The notes under the pieces were generated by a model. It saw only the letters and a list, made by a program, of their open reading frames with translations, did no database searches and had not been told where the DNA came from. The translations under genes and the position numbers were made by a program. Shown in pieces: positions 23,267 to 32,216 of a stretch of DNA of 64,000 nucleotides. The stretch comes from Sphingomonas glacialis (GTDB lineage Bacteria > Pseudomonadota > Alphaproteobacteria > Sphingomonadales > Sphingomonadaceae): assembly GCF_014653575.1 (NCBI RefSeq), contig NZ_BNAQ01000004.1, positions 62,001 through 126,000 on the forward strand. The letters are read 5' to 3'. Each line of letters opens with the position of its first letter. Within the stretch, counting starts at the first letter, position 1.

Positions 23267-24445
23267 TTACAGGACCTCGAACAGCCCGGCCGCACCCTGG
23301 CCGCCGCCGATGCACATCGTCACGACGACATACTTCGCGCCGCGACGCTTGCCTTCGATCAGCGCGTGGCCGGTCGCACGCGCGCCGGTCATGCCGTACG
23401 GGTGACCGATCGAGATCGCCCCGCCCGAAACGTTGAGCAGCTCGTTCGGAATGCCGAGCTTGTCACGGCAATACAGCACCTGCACCGCGAACGCTTCGTT
23501 AAGCTCCCACAGGCCGATATCGTCCATCTTGAGGTTGAAGCGCTCGAGCAGCTTGGGGATCGCGAAGACAGGGCCGATGCCCATCTCGTCGGGCTCGGTG
23601 CCGGCAACCGCCATGCCGACATAGCGGCCGAGCGGCTGGAGGCCGCGCTGCGAGGCGATCTTCTCTTCCATCAGCACCGACGCCGACGAGCCGTCCGAGA
23701 GCTGCGAGGCGTTGCCCGCGGTCACGTTCATGCCCGGGCCCATCACCGGCTGGAGCGCCTGAAGGCCCTCGAGCGTCGTTTCGGGGCGATTGCCCTCGTC
23801 CTTCGACAGCGTGACGTCCTTGTAGGTGACCTCCTTGGTCTCCTTGTTGGTGACGGCCATGCTTGCGCTGGTCGGGACGATCTCGGCATTGAAATAGCCG
23901 GCGGCCTGCGCGACGGCGGTGCGGCGCTGTGATTCGAGCGCATATTCGTCGCACGCTTCGCGGCTGATATTGTAGCGCTTGGCGACCGTCTCGGCGGTGA
24001 CCAGCATCGACATGTAGACGTCCTTGTGCATCGCGATCAGCTCGGGATCGGGTGCGACGCGCATCTGCGGGGTCTGGACGAGGCTGATGCTCTCGACGCC
24101 GCCACCGATGGTGATATCCATGTTGTCGGTGATGATCTGCTTGGCGGCGGTGGCGATCGCCATCAGGCCCGAGGCGCACTGGCGGTCGACCGACATGCCC
24201 GGCACGGTCACAGGAAGGCCGGCGCGCAGCAGCGATGTGCGCGCGATGTTGCCGGCCTGGTGACCCTGCTGGAGCGCACAGCCGAACACGACGTCGTCGA
24301 CGAGGCCACCCTCGATCCCGGCGCGCTCGACCGCAGCGCGGATTGAATGCGACGCGAGCGTCGGGGCGGGGGTGTTGTTGAAGGCACCGCGATATGCGCG
24401 GCCGATCGGGGTGCGGGCGGTGGAGACGATGACGGCGGAACGCAT
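23267..24445 (-). CDS. Acetyl-CoA C-acyltransferase (thiolase)
   Basis: A 392-residue thiolase that cleaves 3-ketoacyl-CoA or condenses two acyl-CoAs. The nucleophilic Cys is near residue 90 ([10 protein letters not shown]), the His in [16 protein letters not shown], and the second Cys in [16 protein letters not shown]; all are intact. The ATG follows AAGGAAAT. It is downstream of a MaoC-type hydratase gene on the same strand, with a repeat element between, which together fit fatty-acid beta-oxidation or PHA metabolism. Degradative versus biosynthetic direction cannot be decided from the sequence alone. Confidence 0.9.
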   Translation of the reverse strand: MRSAVIVSTARTPIGRAYRGAFNNTPAPTLASHSIRAAVERAGIEGGLVDDVVFGCALQQGHQAGNIARTSLLRAGLPVTVPGMSVDRQCASGLMAIATAAKQIITDNMDITIGGGVESISLVQTPQMRVAPDPELIAMHKDVYMSMLVTAETVAKRYNISREACDEYALESQRRTAVAQAAGYFNAEIVPTSASMAVTNKETKEVTYKDVTLSKDEGNRPETTLEGLQALQPVMGPGMNVTAGNASQLSDGSSASVLMEEKIASQRGLQPLGRYVGMAVAGTEPDEMGIGPVFAIPKLLERFNLKMDDIGLWELNEAFAVQVLYCRDKLGIPNELLNVSGGAISIGHPYGMTGARATGHALIEGKRRGAKYVVVTMCIGGGQGAAGLFEVL

Positions 24446-24461
24446 GGGATTTCCTTTATAA

Positions 24462-24554
24462 CGTCGCCCCGGCGGAGGCCGGGGCCGCTCGGTAGGAAGC
24501 GCTGCTCGCGTTGCGGGCTACAACGCAGCGGCCCCGGCCTCCGCCGGGGCGACG
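24462..24554. repeat. Paired inverted repeat (CGTCGCCCCGG family) between MaoC and thiolase genes
   Basis: CGTCGCCCCGGCGGAGGCCG begins the left arm and the right arm is its inverted copy ending CCGCCGGGGCGACG. The element lies in the only gap between two genes of one pathway on one strand, so the polycistronic mRNA would carry this long hairpin. Confidence 0.75.
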
Positions 24555-24561
24555 CCAAGGA

Positions 24562-25020
24562 TCAAACGAAAATCTGCGACATCCATTCGGCGATCATCGC
24601 GGGCTTTACCTCGCCTTCGATCTCGACCGTAAATTCGTTGGTCTGCTGCCACTGGCCCGGACGCTTCTCGTCGAAACTCAGCAGCTTGAAACGCCCGCGC
24701 ACGCGCTTGCCCGAGCGGACCGGCTGGAGAAAGCGGACTTTGTTGCCGCCGTAATTGATCCCCATCTTGACGCCGTCGATCGTCACCGGATCGATGATCT
24801 TCGACGACAGCAGCGGCATCAGCGACAGCGTCAGGAAGCCGTGCGCGATCGTCCCGCCGAACGGCGTCATCGCGGCCATTGCCGGGTTGACGTGGATGAA
24901 CTGATGATCGCCCGTTGCATCTGCAAACTTGTCGATCATCTCCTGGCTGACCTCGACCCAGTCGGACACCTGTTCGGTACCGATCCGGCCGGTCATTTCC
25001 TGAGCTGTAACGGTCGTCAC
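24562..25020 (-). CDS. MaoC-family hydratase (R-specific enoyl-CoA hydratase-like)
   Basis: A 152-residue hot-dog-fold protein. The hydratase-2 motif ADATGDHQFIHVNPAMAAM carries the catalytic Asp and His (near residues 38 and 43), followed by TIAHGFLTLSLMPLL. It should add water to an enoyl-CoA, giving (R)-3-hydroxyacyl-CoA, a step linking beta-oxidation to PHA precursors. The start is a GTG at 25020 with GGGGAAT upstream; a longer frame to 25077 is less likely. It precedes the thiolase gene in the same direction. Confidence 0.85.
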   Translation of the reverse strand: MTTVTAQEMTGRIGTEQVSDWVEVSQEMIDKFADATGDHQFIHVNPAMAAMTPFGGTIAHGFLTLSLMPLLSSKIIDPVTIDGVKMGINYGGNKVRFLQPVRSGKRVRGRFKLLSFDEKRPGQWQQTNEFTVEIEGEVKPAMIAEWMSQIFV

Positions 25021-25122
25021 GGCATTCCCCTGAAAGCAAATTCGTCGCATAGGCGACGTCGCGCCGGCAAATGGCACTCACGCACGCCGCGCGCAAGTCT
25101 CACCCTGACCGGAAACCGGAAC

Positions 25123-28100
25123 ATGACCTTTGACGTAGCGTCCACAGCCCGCAAATCCATGGGCGCTTTGCACCGGGCGAGCGAACCCGATGTTCTAAAG
25201 TCGCTTCTGGACCGTGCCGCGCTCACGCCCGATTCGCGCGAGCGGGTAATGGGACATGCGCTGGGCCTGCTCGCCGACCTGCGCGCGGCGCAGGGAAAGG
25301 GGTGGGTGAACCAGTTTCTACAGGAATATCGGCTCAATTCGTCCGAGGGTGTGGCGCTGCTGTCGCTCGCCGAGGCGTTCCTGCGCGTGCCCGATCCCGA
25401 GACCGCCGATCTGCTGATCGCCGACAAGCTCGGCGATGCCGATTGGCGCGCGCACACGGGCAAGTCGAACTCGACGCTCGTCAATTCGGCGACCTGGGGG
25501 CTGGTCGTTGGCCGTGCGCTCGTCGGTGATGGTCAAACGCAGAGTTCGCTCCGCCGTCTCATCAGCCGCGCGGGCGAGCCGTTCGTGCGCCAGGCGGTCG
25601 GCGCGGCGATGCGGATGATGGGCGAGATCTTCGTGATGGGCCGCACGATCGACGAAGCGATGAAGCGGATGCGCAAGCCCGAGAACAAGGGCTTTACCGC
25701 GAGTTTCGACATGCTCGGCGAAGCCGCGCGGACGCACGACGACGCCCAGCGCTATTTTCGCGCTTACACCGATGCGGTCGACGCGGTCGGGCGCGATCCG
25801 GCGGCGGGGCATTCGATCTCGGTCAAATTGTCGGCACTGCACCCGCGCTACGAAGTGTCGCGCTGGGACGAGTGCGTGCCGGCGCTGACCGAGATGCTCG
25901 AGGCGCTTGCGGTGCAGGCGGCGAGCAAGGGCATCGCGTTGACGGTCGATGCCGAGGAAAGCGAGCGGCTCGAGATGAGCCTCGATATCATCGGCACCGT
26001 TGCCGCGCTGCCGAGCCTCAAGGGCTGGGACGGGTTCGGCATGGCGGTCCAGGCATACGGCAAGCGCGCGCGGCCAGTGGTTGCGTGGGCGGGCGCGCTC
26101 GATCGCATCATGAACGTGCGGCTGGTCAAGGGTGCCTATTGGGACAGCGAGATCAAGCGCACGCAGGTCGAGGGGCTGGCCGATTATCCGCTGTTCACGC
26201 GCAAGGCAGCGACCGACGTGTCGTATCTGGCGGTGGCGCGCGACATGCTCGATGCGCCGAACATCCGTCCGGCCTTCGCCAGCCACAATGCGCTGACGGT
26301 CGCGACGATCATGGAGTGGGCCGGCAACAGCCGCGACTTCGAATTCCAGCGGCTGCACGGCATGGGTGACGGGCTGTACGAGCGGATGGTGCGCGAGAAT
26401 GGCTATCATTGCCGGGTCTATGCGCCGGTCGGCGGGCATCGCGATTTGCTGGCGTATCTGGTGCGACGGTTGCTCGAGAATGGCGCGAATTCGTCGTTCG
26501 TGCATCAGCTGGCGGACGAGCGGCTGACCGAGGCCGAGATCCTCGCGGACCCGGTGGCGAAGATCGCTGCGGTGGCTGGCGCGCGGCATCCGAGCATTCC
26601 GTTGCCGGTCGATCTGTTCGGGGCGGGGCGACGGAACAGCGCCGGGCTCGATCTGGCGGACCGGGTGGTGTTGCGCGAGACGGTTGCGGCGGTCGAATCT
26701 CCCCTCCCCTTCAGGGGAGGGGCCGGGAGTGGGGCCGTGTCTCACCGAGACCAGCCCTTGGTACAGCCCCACCCCAACCCCTCCCCTGAAGGGGAGGGGC
26801 TTGCAGAAGCCGCGGTTGCGCGTGCGCATGCGGCGTTCCCCGCCTGGTCCGCCACCCCCGTCACCCAGCGCGCCGCGTGCCTCGATCGCCTCGCCGATCT
26901 GCTCGAGCAGCACCGCGACGAACTGATGGCGATCTGCGTCCAGGAAGCCTTCAAGACGATCCCCGATGCGCTCGGCGAAGTGCGCGAGGCGGTCGACTTC
27001 TGTCGCTACTATGCGCAGCAAGCACGCGATGGGCTCCAGCCGATCGAACTCCCCGGGCCAACCGGCGAGCGCAACGTGCTGCGCTTCGACGGGCGCGGCG
27101 TGTGGGCAACGATCGCGCCGTGGAACTTCCCGCTCGCAATCTTCCTCGGCCAGACGGTCGCCGCGCTCGTTACGGGCAACAGCGTCGTCGCCAAGCCCGC
27201 GCCGCAGACGCCGCGCATCGCCGCGCGCGCGGTCGAGCTCGCGCATGAAGCGGGTGTGCCGCAGGACGCGCTGATCCTGCTCCCAGGCGGCCCCGAAGTC
27301 GGCGCCGCGCTGACGGCCGATCCGCGCGTGATGGGCGTCGCCTTTACGGGTTCCACCGCCACCGCACGGAAAATCGCACGGTCGCTGCTCGAGGACGACA
27401 GCCGTCCGATCGTCCCGCTGATCGCCGAGACCGGCGGGATCAACGCGATGATCGTCGATTCGACCGCGCTTCCCGAGCAAGTCGTGGCGGACGTCGTGAC
27501 ATCGGCGTTCCGCTCGGCCGGGCAACGCTGTTCGGCGCTCCGCCTCCTGCTGTTGCAGGAGGAGATCGCGGGCACGACGATCGAGATGCTGAAGGGCGCG
27601 ATGGACACGCTGCGGCTCGGCGATCCGGCCGATCCGGCGACCGATGTCGGCCCGGTGATCGACCAGGCGGCGTACGACAAGCTGATGGCGTATCGCGCGC
27701 GCGCTGGTGTGGTGAAGACGCTCGACGCGCCCGCCGAGGGGCTGTTCGTGCCGCCGACGCTGGTGCAGCTCGATCGGATCGAGGATCTGACGCAGGAATG
27801 GTTCGGGCCGATCCTGCACGTCGCGACATGGCCGGCGGGCAAGCTTGCGGAGACGATCGCGGCGGTCAACGCCAAGGGCTATGGCCTGACGATGGGGCTC
27901 CACAGCCGCATCGCGCGCGCTGCCGACGAGACCGAGGCGCTGGCGCAGGTCGGCAACCTCTACGTCAACCGCTCGATGATCGGCGCGGTAGTCGGGTCGC
28001 AGCCGTTTGGCGGCGAGGGGCTTTCGGGGACGGGCCCAAAGGCGGGCGGGCCGCATTACCTCCACCGCTTCGTGGTCGAGCGCGCGGTGTCGATCGATAC

Positions 28101-28155
28101 GACCAGCGCGGGCGGCAATGCGACGTTGCTGAGCCTGGACGAAGGCGGGATCTGA
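25123..28155 (+). CDS. putA: Bifunctional proline dehydrogenase / L-glutamate-gamma-semialdehyde dehydrogenase
   Basis: A 1010-residue enzyme that oxidises proline to glutamate in two steps. The first half holds the FAD-binding proline dehydrogenase barrel (MSLDIIGTVAAL; RLVKGAYWDSEIKRTQVEGL; FASHNALTVATI). The second half is an aldehyde dehydrogenase with TIAPWNFPLAIF, the Glu in AETGGINAMIV near residue 768 and the Cys in SAGQRCSALRLLLL near residue 803. There is no N-terminal ribbon-helix-helix DNA-binding domain, so this PutA is not expected to be its own repressor. A 33-codon repeat element is inserted in frame at about residues 527-559, between the two enzymes. It is divergent from the MaoC gene. 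Confidence 0.93.
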   Translation: MTFDVASTARKSMGALHRASEPDVLKSLLDRAALTPDSRERVMGHALGLLADLRAAQGKGWVNQFLQEYRLNSSEGVALLSLAEAFLRVPDPETADLLIADKLGDADWRAHTGKSNSTLVNSATWGLVVGRALVGDGQTQSSLRRLISRAGEPFVRQAVGAAMRMMGEIFVMGRTIDEAMKRMRKPENKGFTASFDMLGEAARTHDDAQRYFRAYTDAVDAVGRDPAAGHSISVKLSALHPRYEVSRWDECVPALTEMLEALAVQAASKGIALTVDAEESERLEMSLDIIGTVAALPSLKGWDGFGMAVQAYGKRARPVVAWAGALDRIMNVRLVKGAYWDSEIKRTQVEGLADYPLFTRKAATDVSYLAVARDMLDAPNIRPAFASHNALTVATIMEWAGNSRDFEFQRLHGMGDGLYERMVRENGYHCRVYAPVGGHRDLLAYLVRRLLENGANSSFVHQLADERLTEAEILADPVAKIAAVAGARHPSIPLPVDLFGAGRRNSAGLDLADRVVLRETVAAVESPLPFRGGAGSGAVSHRDQPLVQPHPNPSPEGEGLAEAAVARAHAAFPAWSATPVTQRAACLDRLADLLEQHRDELMAICVQEAFKTIPDALGEVREAVDFCRYYAQQARDGLQPIELPGPTGERNVLRFDGRGVWATIAPWNFPLAIFLGQTVAALVTGNSVVAKPAPQTPRIAARAVELAHEAGVPQDALILLPGGPEVGAALTADPRVMGVAFTGSTATARKIARSLLEDDSRPIVPLIAETGGINAMIVDSTALPEQVVADVVTSAFRSAGQRCSALRLLLLQEEIAGTTIEMLKGAMDTLRLGDPADPATDVGPVIDQAAYDKLMAYRARAGVVKTLDAPAEGLFVPPTLVQLDRIEDLTQEWFGPILHVATWPAGKLAETIAAVNAKGYGLTMGLHSRIARAADETEALAQVGNLYVNRSMIGAVVGSQPFGGEGLSGTGPKAGGPHYLHRFVVERAVSIDTTSAGGNATLLSLDEGGI
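26701..26799. repeat. 99-bp paired palindrome inside the putA coding sequence
   Basis: Two palindromes, CCCCTCCCCT-TC-AGGGGAGGGG (26701-26722) and CCCCTCCCCT-GA-AGGGGAGGGG (26778-26799), face each other with complementary tails (GGGAGTGGGG and CCCCACCCC). The whole element is 99 bases, a multiple of three, and is translated as a Pro/Gly/Glu-rich linker (SPLPFRGGAG ... NPSPEGEGLAEA). It sits in the linker between the two PutA catalytic regions. Confidence 0.8.
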
Positions 28156-28163
28156 GCCGTTAC

Positions 28164-28190
28164 GTCACCCCGGCACAAGGCCGGGGTGAC
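28164..28190. terminator. Hairpin between convergent putA and the MscS-type gene
   Basis: GTCACCCCGGC pairs with GCCGGGGTGAC across an ACAAG loop. It is a single arm of the repeat family at 18966 and may act as a shared 3'-end structure; there is no T run. Confidence 0.6.
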
Positions 28191-28196
28191 GGCGGG

Positions 28197-29459
28197 TTAG
28201 CTGTGGCCTGAATCGCCATCGACCGCCGAGTCGCTCGGCGTCGCGCCCGTTCCCTGGCGGTGGGCGGGGACGGGCGTCGGCTCGGCCTTTTCCGCAGCCG
28301 GGCGCGGGTCGGTCGCGGCATACGGCAGCACCATCTCGCCGTCGGGCGCGGCGGTGAAGCTCGTCTGCGTGGGATAAGCGAGGCTGATCCCCGCATCGTT
28401 GAGGCAGCGGATGATTGCCAGCGCCACCATATGGCGCGCGTCGTAGAATTCCTGGAAGGCAGCGCTCGGCGAGTCGAATTCGACGTCGAAATCGTAGCTG
28501 CTCGCGCCGAAGGTGGTGAAGCCCGCGCGGACGAACTTCATGCCCTTTTCCTCGACCACCGCCTTGATCATCGTCGGCAGCGCCTCGAGCGTCTCGATCG
28601 GCGTCCATTGCACCAGCCCGAGCGTGAACACGACGCGGCGATATTCGCGCTGCGTGTTGTTGATGATTTCCTTCTCGAGCAATTGCTTGTTGGCGACGAT
28701 CCGCTCCTCGCCTGTGACGCCGCGGATGCGCGTCGACTTGAGGCCGATCGCCTCGACCGTGCCCGACGATTTGTCATAGCTGATCGCGTCGCCGCGGCGG
28801 AACGGGCGGTCGAAGATGATCGCCAGCGCGGCGAACAGATCGGCAAAGATGCCCTGCGCTGCCAGACCGATCGCGATGCCGCCGACGCCGAGACCTGCGA
28901 TCAGGCCGGTGACGTTGACCCCCAGATTGTCGAGCACGACGATCGCGGCGATTGCGAACACGGCAAAGCCGACGAGGATGCGGATGATTCCCATCGCGCT
29001 GCCGATCGCCTCGCCCGAATAATGCTCGTCGGCGGTGCGATATTCGATTCCGCCGATGATGATCTCACGCGCCCAGATCGCGCCTTGATAGCCCGCGGTC
29101 AGGATCCAGACGAGGTTGATCGTCGCGCGCACCTCTTGCGGCGTGCCGGCGAAATTGCCCGCGCTGACGAGCTTGACCGCCGCCACCACCATGAAGGTGT
29201 TGCCCGTCGCCAGCACCGCCCGCGCGACGATCGCGCCCCAGCGTCGCGATTGCTTGGGGTGCGCACAGTATTTGCGCGCGATACGCCGCACCAAATGCAT
29301 CGCGAACACCAGCAGACTGGCCATCCCGACAGCAATGATGAGCTGGAGCCAATGTGTCGCGGCCCAGCGATAGGTCGTGCCGATCAGGCTGCGGAGTTGT
29401 TCGTCGAAATCCTGGACGCGGATCGGCGGCAGGATCGAAGTGCTATTCTTGACGGTCAT
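28197..29459 (-). CDS. MscS-family mechanosensitive ion channel
   Basis: A 420-residue inner-membrane channel that releases solutes on osmotic downshift. Several N-terminal transmembrane helices precede the pore helix and beta-domain typical of MscS: GLIAGLGVGGIAIGLAAQGI followed by FADLFAALAIIFDRPFRRGD. The cytosolic beta and alpha/beta domains follow (GTVEAIGLKSTRIRGVTGEE; IVANKQLLEKEIINN). The tail is Pro/Ala-rich. The gene starts 10 bases after the topoisomerase IB stop, so the two are likely co-transcribed. Confidence 0.9.
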   Translation of the reverse strand: MTVKNSTSILPPIRVQDFDEQLRSLIGTTYRWAATHWLQLIIAVGMASLLVFAMHLVRRIARKYCAHPKQSRRWGAIVARAVLATGNTFMVVAAVKLVSAGNFAGTPQEVRATINLVWILTAGYQGAIWAREIIIGGIEYRTADEHYSGEAIGSAMGIIRILVGFAVFAIAAIVVLDNLGVNVTGLIAGLGVGGIAIGLAAQGIFADLFAALAIIFDRPFRRGDAISYDKSSGTVEAIGLKSTRIRGVTGEERIVANKQLLEKEIINNTQREYRRVVFTLGLVQWTPIETLEALPTMIKAVVEEKGMKFVRAGFTTFGASSYDFDVEFDSPSAAFQEFYDARHMVALAIIRCLNDAGISLAYPTQTSFTAAPDGEMVLPYAATDPRPAAEKAEPTPVPAHRQGTGATPSDSAVDGDSGHS

Positions 29460-29469
29460 TTAAAACTTC

Positions 29470-30474
29470 TCAGGCGGCTTTCGCGGAAGACGGCGGCGTG
29501 CCCTGTTCGAGGAAAGCGAGCAAGCCGCGTTCGGCGCGGCTTAAATGCTGCGTGCTGCGCGGCAGGCGGAGCGTTTCGCGAAACGCGGACTGTCCGTCCT
29601 TGGCGAGCGCGAGCAAAGCGGGGTGGACGTAGGATTTGCGCGCGATCGCGGGCGTGTTGCCGAGCGCTTCGCTGACCGGCAGCAACATCGTCTTGAGGCT
29701 GATGTCGTGCGTCGCGCCGGCGAGCGCCTCGAACGCGAGCACGCTCGCGCTCCATGTGCGGAAATGCTTCGCGGTGAAATCGGCGCCCATCGCCTCGCGG
29801 ATATAGGCGTTGACGTCGGACGAGGTAACCGGGTGCGCCTCGCCGTCGCTGTCGACCCAGCGGAACAGGTGCTGCCCGGGGAGATCCTGGCAGCGCTTGA
29901 CGAAGCGGCTGAGCGATCCGTCGGTGATCGTCAGCACGCGCAGCTTGCCCGACTTGGCCTTGAACTGGAGCTTCAGCGACTGGCCCTTCAGCGCGGCGTG
30001 GCGCTTGCGCAAGGTGGTCGCGCCGAAGCTCTTGTTCGCCTTCACATAGCCTTCGTTGCCGATGCGGACCTTGCCGAGATCGAGCAGCCGGACGACCGCC
30101 GCGACCGCGGTATCCTTGCCGATCCCGCGCTTGGCGAGGTCGGCGGCGACGCGTGCGCGCAGCTTGGGCAGCGCATGGCCGAACGGCGCGCACAACTCGT
30201 ACTTGGCCGCTTCCTGCGTCTCGCGGAAATCGACGTGATAGCGATATTGCTTGCGGCCCTTCTCGTCCCAGCCGACCGCCTGGATATGGCCGGTCGGGCT
30301 CGGGCAGTACCATGCATCGCGATAGGCGGGGGGCAGGCCGATCGCGTTCAGCCGGTCGATCTCGTCGCGATCGGTGATGCGCGCACCATCGACATCATAA
30401 TAGCCCCAGCCATGGCGCACGGCCTTGCGTGTAATACCAGGGTCACTGTCGTCGTGGTAAGAAAGCTTCGTCAT
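29470..30474 (-). CDS. DNA topoisomerase IB (bacterial poxvirus-like type)
   Basis: A 334-residue enzyme that relaxes supercoils through a 3'-phosphotyrosine. Catalytic residues are visible: the basic segment TTLRKRHAALKGQSL, AKHFRTWSASV with the second Arg region, and the nucleophile Tyr in ARKSYVHPALLAL. The N-terminal part (GLPPAYRDAWYCPSPTGHIQ; DEKGRKQYRYHVDF) matches the bacterial TopIB family. The ATG at 30474 with AAGGG just upstream is preferred over an ATG at 30498. It heads a two-gene operon with the MscS-type channel; the functional link is not obvious. Confidence 0.9.
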   Translation of the reverse strand: MTKLSYHDDSDPGITRKAVRHGWGYYDVDGARITDRDEIDRLNAIGLPPAYRDAWYCPSPTGHIQAVGWDEKGRKQYRYHVDFRETQEAAKYELCAPFGHALPKLRARVAADLAKRGIGKDTAVAAVVRLLDLGKVRIGNEGYVKANKSFGATTLRKRHAALKGQSLKLQFKAKSGKLRVLTITDGSLSRFVKRCQDLPGQHLFRWVDSDGEAHPVTSSDVNAYIREAMGADFTAKHFRTWSASVLAFEALAGATHDISLKTMLLPVSEALGNTPAIARKSYVHPALLALAKDGQSAFRETLRLPRSTQHLSRAERGLLAFLEQGTPPSSAKAA

Positions 30475-30567
30475 GGCCCTTATGAATGCACGGGCCATCG
30501 CAACGTTCCGGAACGGGCTGGCCCTCCCGATGGTTAAGCCGCCGGAACACTTAGCCGGAGACTCCCC

Positions 30568-31119
30568 ATGGCCGATCTTTCAAACGTCCACGTGCTCATT
30601 CTCGCAACCGATGGTTTCGAGCAAGTCGAACTCTTCGAACCGCGCCAGGCGCTGCTTGACGCCGGCGTCAAGGTGACGCTCGCCTCGGAGAAGATGGACC
30701 CGATCCAGGGCATGAACCATGACGAGAAGGGCGACACGATCACGCCCGACATGCTGCTCGACGACGTCGATACCGAGGATTACACCGCGCTGCTGCTGCC
30801 GGGTGGCGTCGCCAACCCCGACACGCTGCGGATGAACGACCGCGCGATCGAGATCATCGAGGAATTCGCCGACGACGAGAAGCTGATCGCCGCGATTTGC
30901 CACGCGCCGTGGCTGCTGATCGAGGCCGATGTCGTCGACGGTCGCCGCATGACGAGCTGGCCGTCGGTGCGGACCGATCTCGCCAATGCCGGCGCCGATG
31001 TGGTCGACGAGGAAGTCGTCGTCGACGGATCGTTCATCACCAGCCGCAAGCCCGAGGATATTCCTGCCTTCAACAAGGCGATCCTCGCGGCGCTTCAGGA
31101 AGAGCTGGAAGACGCCTGA
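30568..31119 (+). CDS. DJ-1/PfpI-family protein (type 1 glutamine amidotransferase-like)
   Basis: A 183-residue protein of the PfpI/YhbO group. The nucleophile elbow AAICHAPWLLIEA carries the Cys, an early Glu (FEQVELFEPRQAL) and a later segment RRMTSWPSVRTDLANAGADV complete the family pattern. Members are described as proteases, deglycases or stress chaperones; which applies here is unknown. CGGAGA stands before the ATG. Its 3' end overlaps the convergent acyltransferase gene by 25 bases. Confidence 0.88.
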   Translation: MADLSNVHVLILATDGFEQVELFEPRQALLDAGVKVTLASEKMDPIQGMNHDEKGDTITPDMLLDDVDTEDYTALLLPGGVANPDTLRMNDRAIEIIEEFADDEKLIAAICHAPWLLIEADVVDGRRMTSWPSVRTDLANAGADVVDEEVVVDGSFITSRKPEDIPAFNKAILAALQEELEDA

Positions 31120-32216
31120 CCCGAGATCCTCGCTCGCCGCAAGCGGGCGGGGATTTGGTTCATCCAGCTTTGCGCGGGGCGCTCGACCAGGTGGTGGAGC
31201 GCCACCGACGTGCCGAGGACGAGCGCGAGATACAGCGCGACCAGGACCGGGGCGATGCTGTGTACGTCGTCGACCAAGGCGAGCTTGAAGATGACGAACA
31301 GCAGGAAGTGGCTGAGATACGTCGCGTAGCTGATCTCGCCGAGATAGTGCAGCGCGGGGATTTCGAGCGGGTTGCCGCGCAGTCCCGAGGTAAGGGCGAG
31401 CGCCAGCAGCGCGGCAGCAAAGGCGGCCGGCACCGTCAGCGTCTCGGGCTGGCCCGATAGCTTTGCGGCATACGCCACCACCGTACAGCCTATCGCCACG
31501 AGCGCAGGCAGGATCGGTGCATCGCGCCACCGCTCCCATAGCGAGCACAGCGCGCCGCCGACCGCGAATTCGATCAGACAGCGCCGTAGCCCGTAGGTCC
31601 AGATCTCGAAGCCAAGCGTCGGCGAACCCGCCATCGCGACGTGCAACAGCCCGAGCAAGCCGACGATCGCGGCGACCACGCCCAAGCTCGGTATGCGCCG
31701 CCAGTCGAGCGCGAAGGAGACGAGCGGGAACAGCAGATACGCCGCCCATTCGGTGCTGATCGACCAGCTCGGGTCGTTCCATGCGAGGCGATCGGTGAAC
31801 CCCCATGTCTGCATCAGCAGGACATGGAGCGGCAGTTCGGCATACGGGTAATGCGCCGCATCGTGCCGCCCGGTCGCGGCAAGCGCGAGCACCAGCGCGA
31901 GCGTCGCGCCGAGCACGACGATGTGCAACGGCCAGATCCGTGCAAGCCGGCGCCACAGGAAGCCCGGCACCGCGCGGACCCCGCCTTGCCGCAGCCGCGC
32001 GCTCCAGCTCAGCCAGATCACGAAGCCCGAAAGCAGGAAGAAGAAATCGACCGCGAGATACCCCTTGGCGAAGACGGCCAGCAGCGTTGGCGGCAGCCAG
32101 TCGAGCGACAGCCGAATATGATAGAGCACGACGAACCACGCGGCGATCCCGCGCATCCCGGTCAGTGCGCGCAGTTCGTGGCGGTGGACGGCAGCGGTGG
32201 GGACGGGGGCCGACAT
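31095..32216 (-). CDS. OafA/YrhL-type membrane acyltransferase
   Basis: A 373-residue acyltransferase-3 family protein with about ten transmembrane helices that O-acylates polysaccharides. The start MSAPVPTAAVHRHELRALTG leads into LRALTGMRGIAAWFVVLYHI, which carries the conserved R-G-x-A motif and His used for acyl transfer; FFFLLSGFVIWLSWSARL follows. The ATG at 32216 shares one base with the upstream ligase stop (TGATG). The position after an exosortase-A-type O-glycosylation ligase suggests that it modifies the same exopolysaccharide or glycan. The C-terminal residues are read antisense through the PfpI stop region. Confidence 0.87.
   Translation of the reverse strand: MSAPVPTAAVHRHELRALTGMRGIAAWFVVLYHIRLSLDWLPPTLLAVFAKGYLAVDFFFLLSGFVIWLSWSARLRQGGVRAVPGFLWRRLARIWPLHIVVLGATLALVLALAATGRHDAAHYPYAELPLHVLLMQTWGFTDRLAWNDPSWSISTEWAAYLLFPLVSFALDWRRIPSLGVVAAIVGLLGLLHVAMAGSPTLGFEIWTYGLRRCLIEFAVGGALCSLWERWRDAPILPALVAIGCTVVAYAAKLSGQPETLTVPAAFAAALLALALTSGLRGNPLEIPALHYLGEISYATYLSHFLLFVIFKLALVDDVHSIAPVLVALYLALVLGTSVALHHLVERPAQSWMNQIPARLRRARISGQASSSSS

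Noticed and set aside
23208-23405. 65-codon frame starting in the second leader copy
   Set aside because: It runs antisense into the thiolase gene, ends there and has no recognisable features; the true second leader copy reads only MTSPKPI before a stop.
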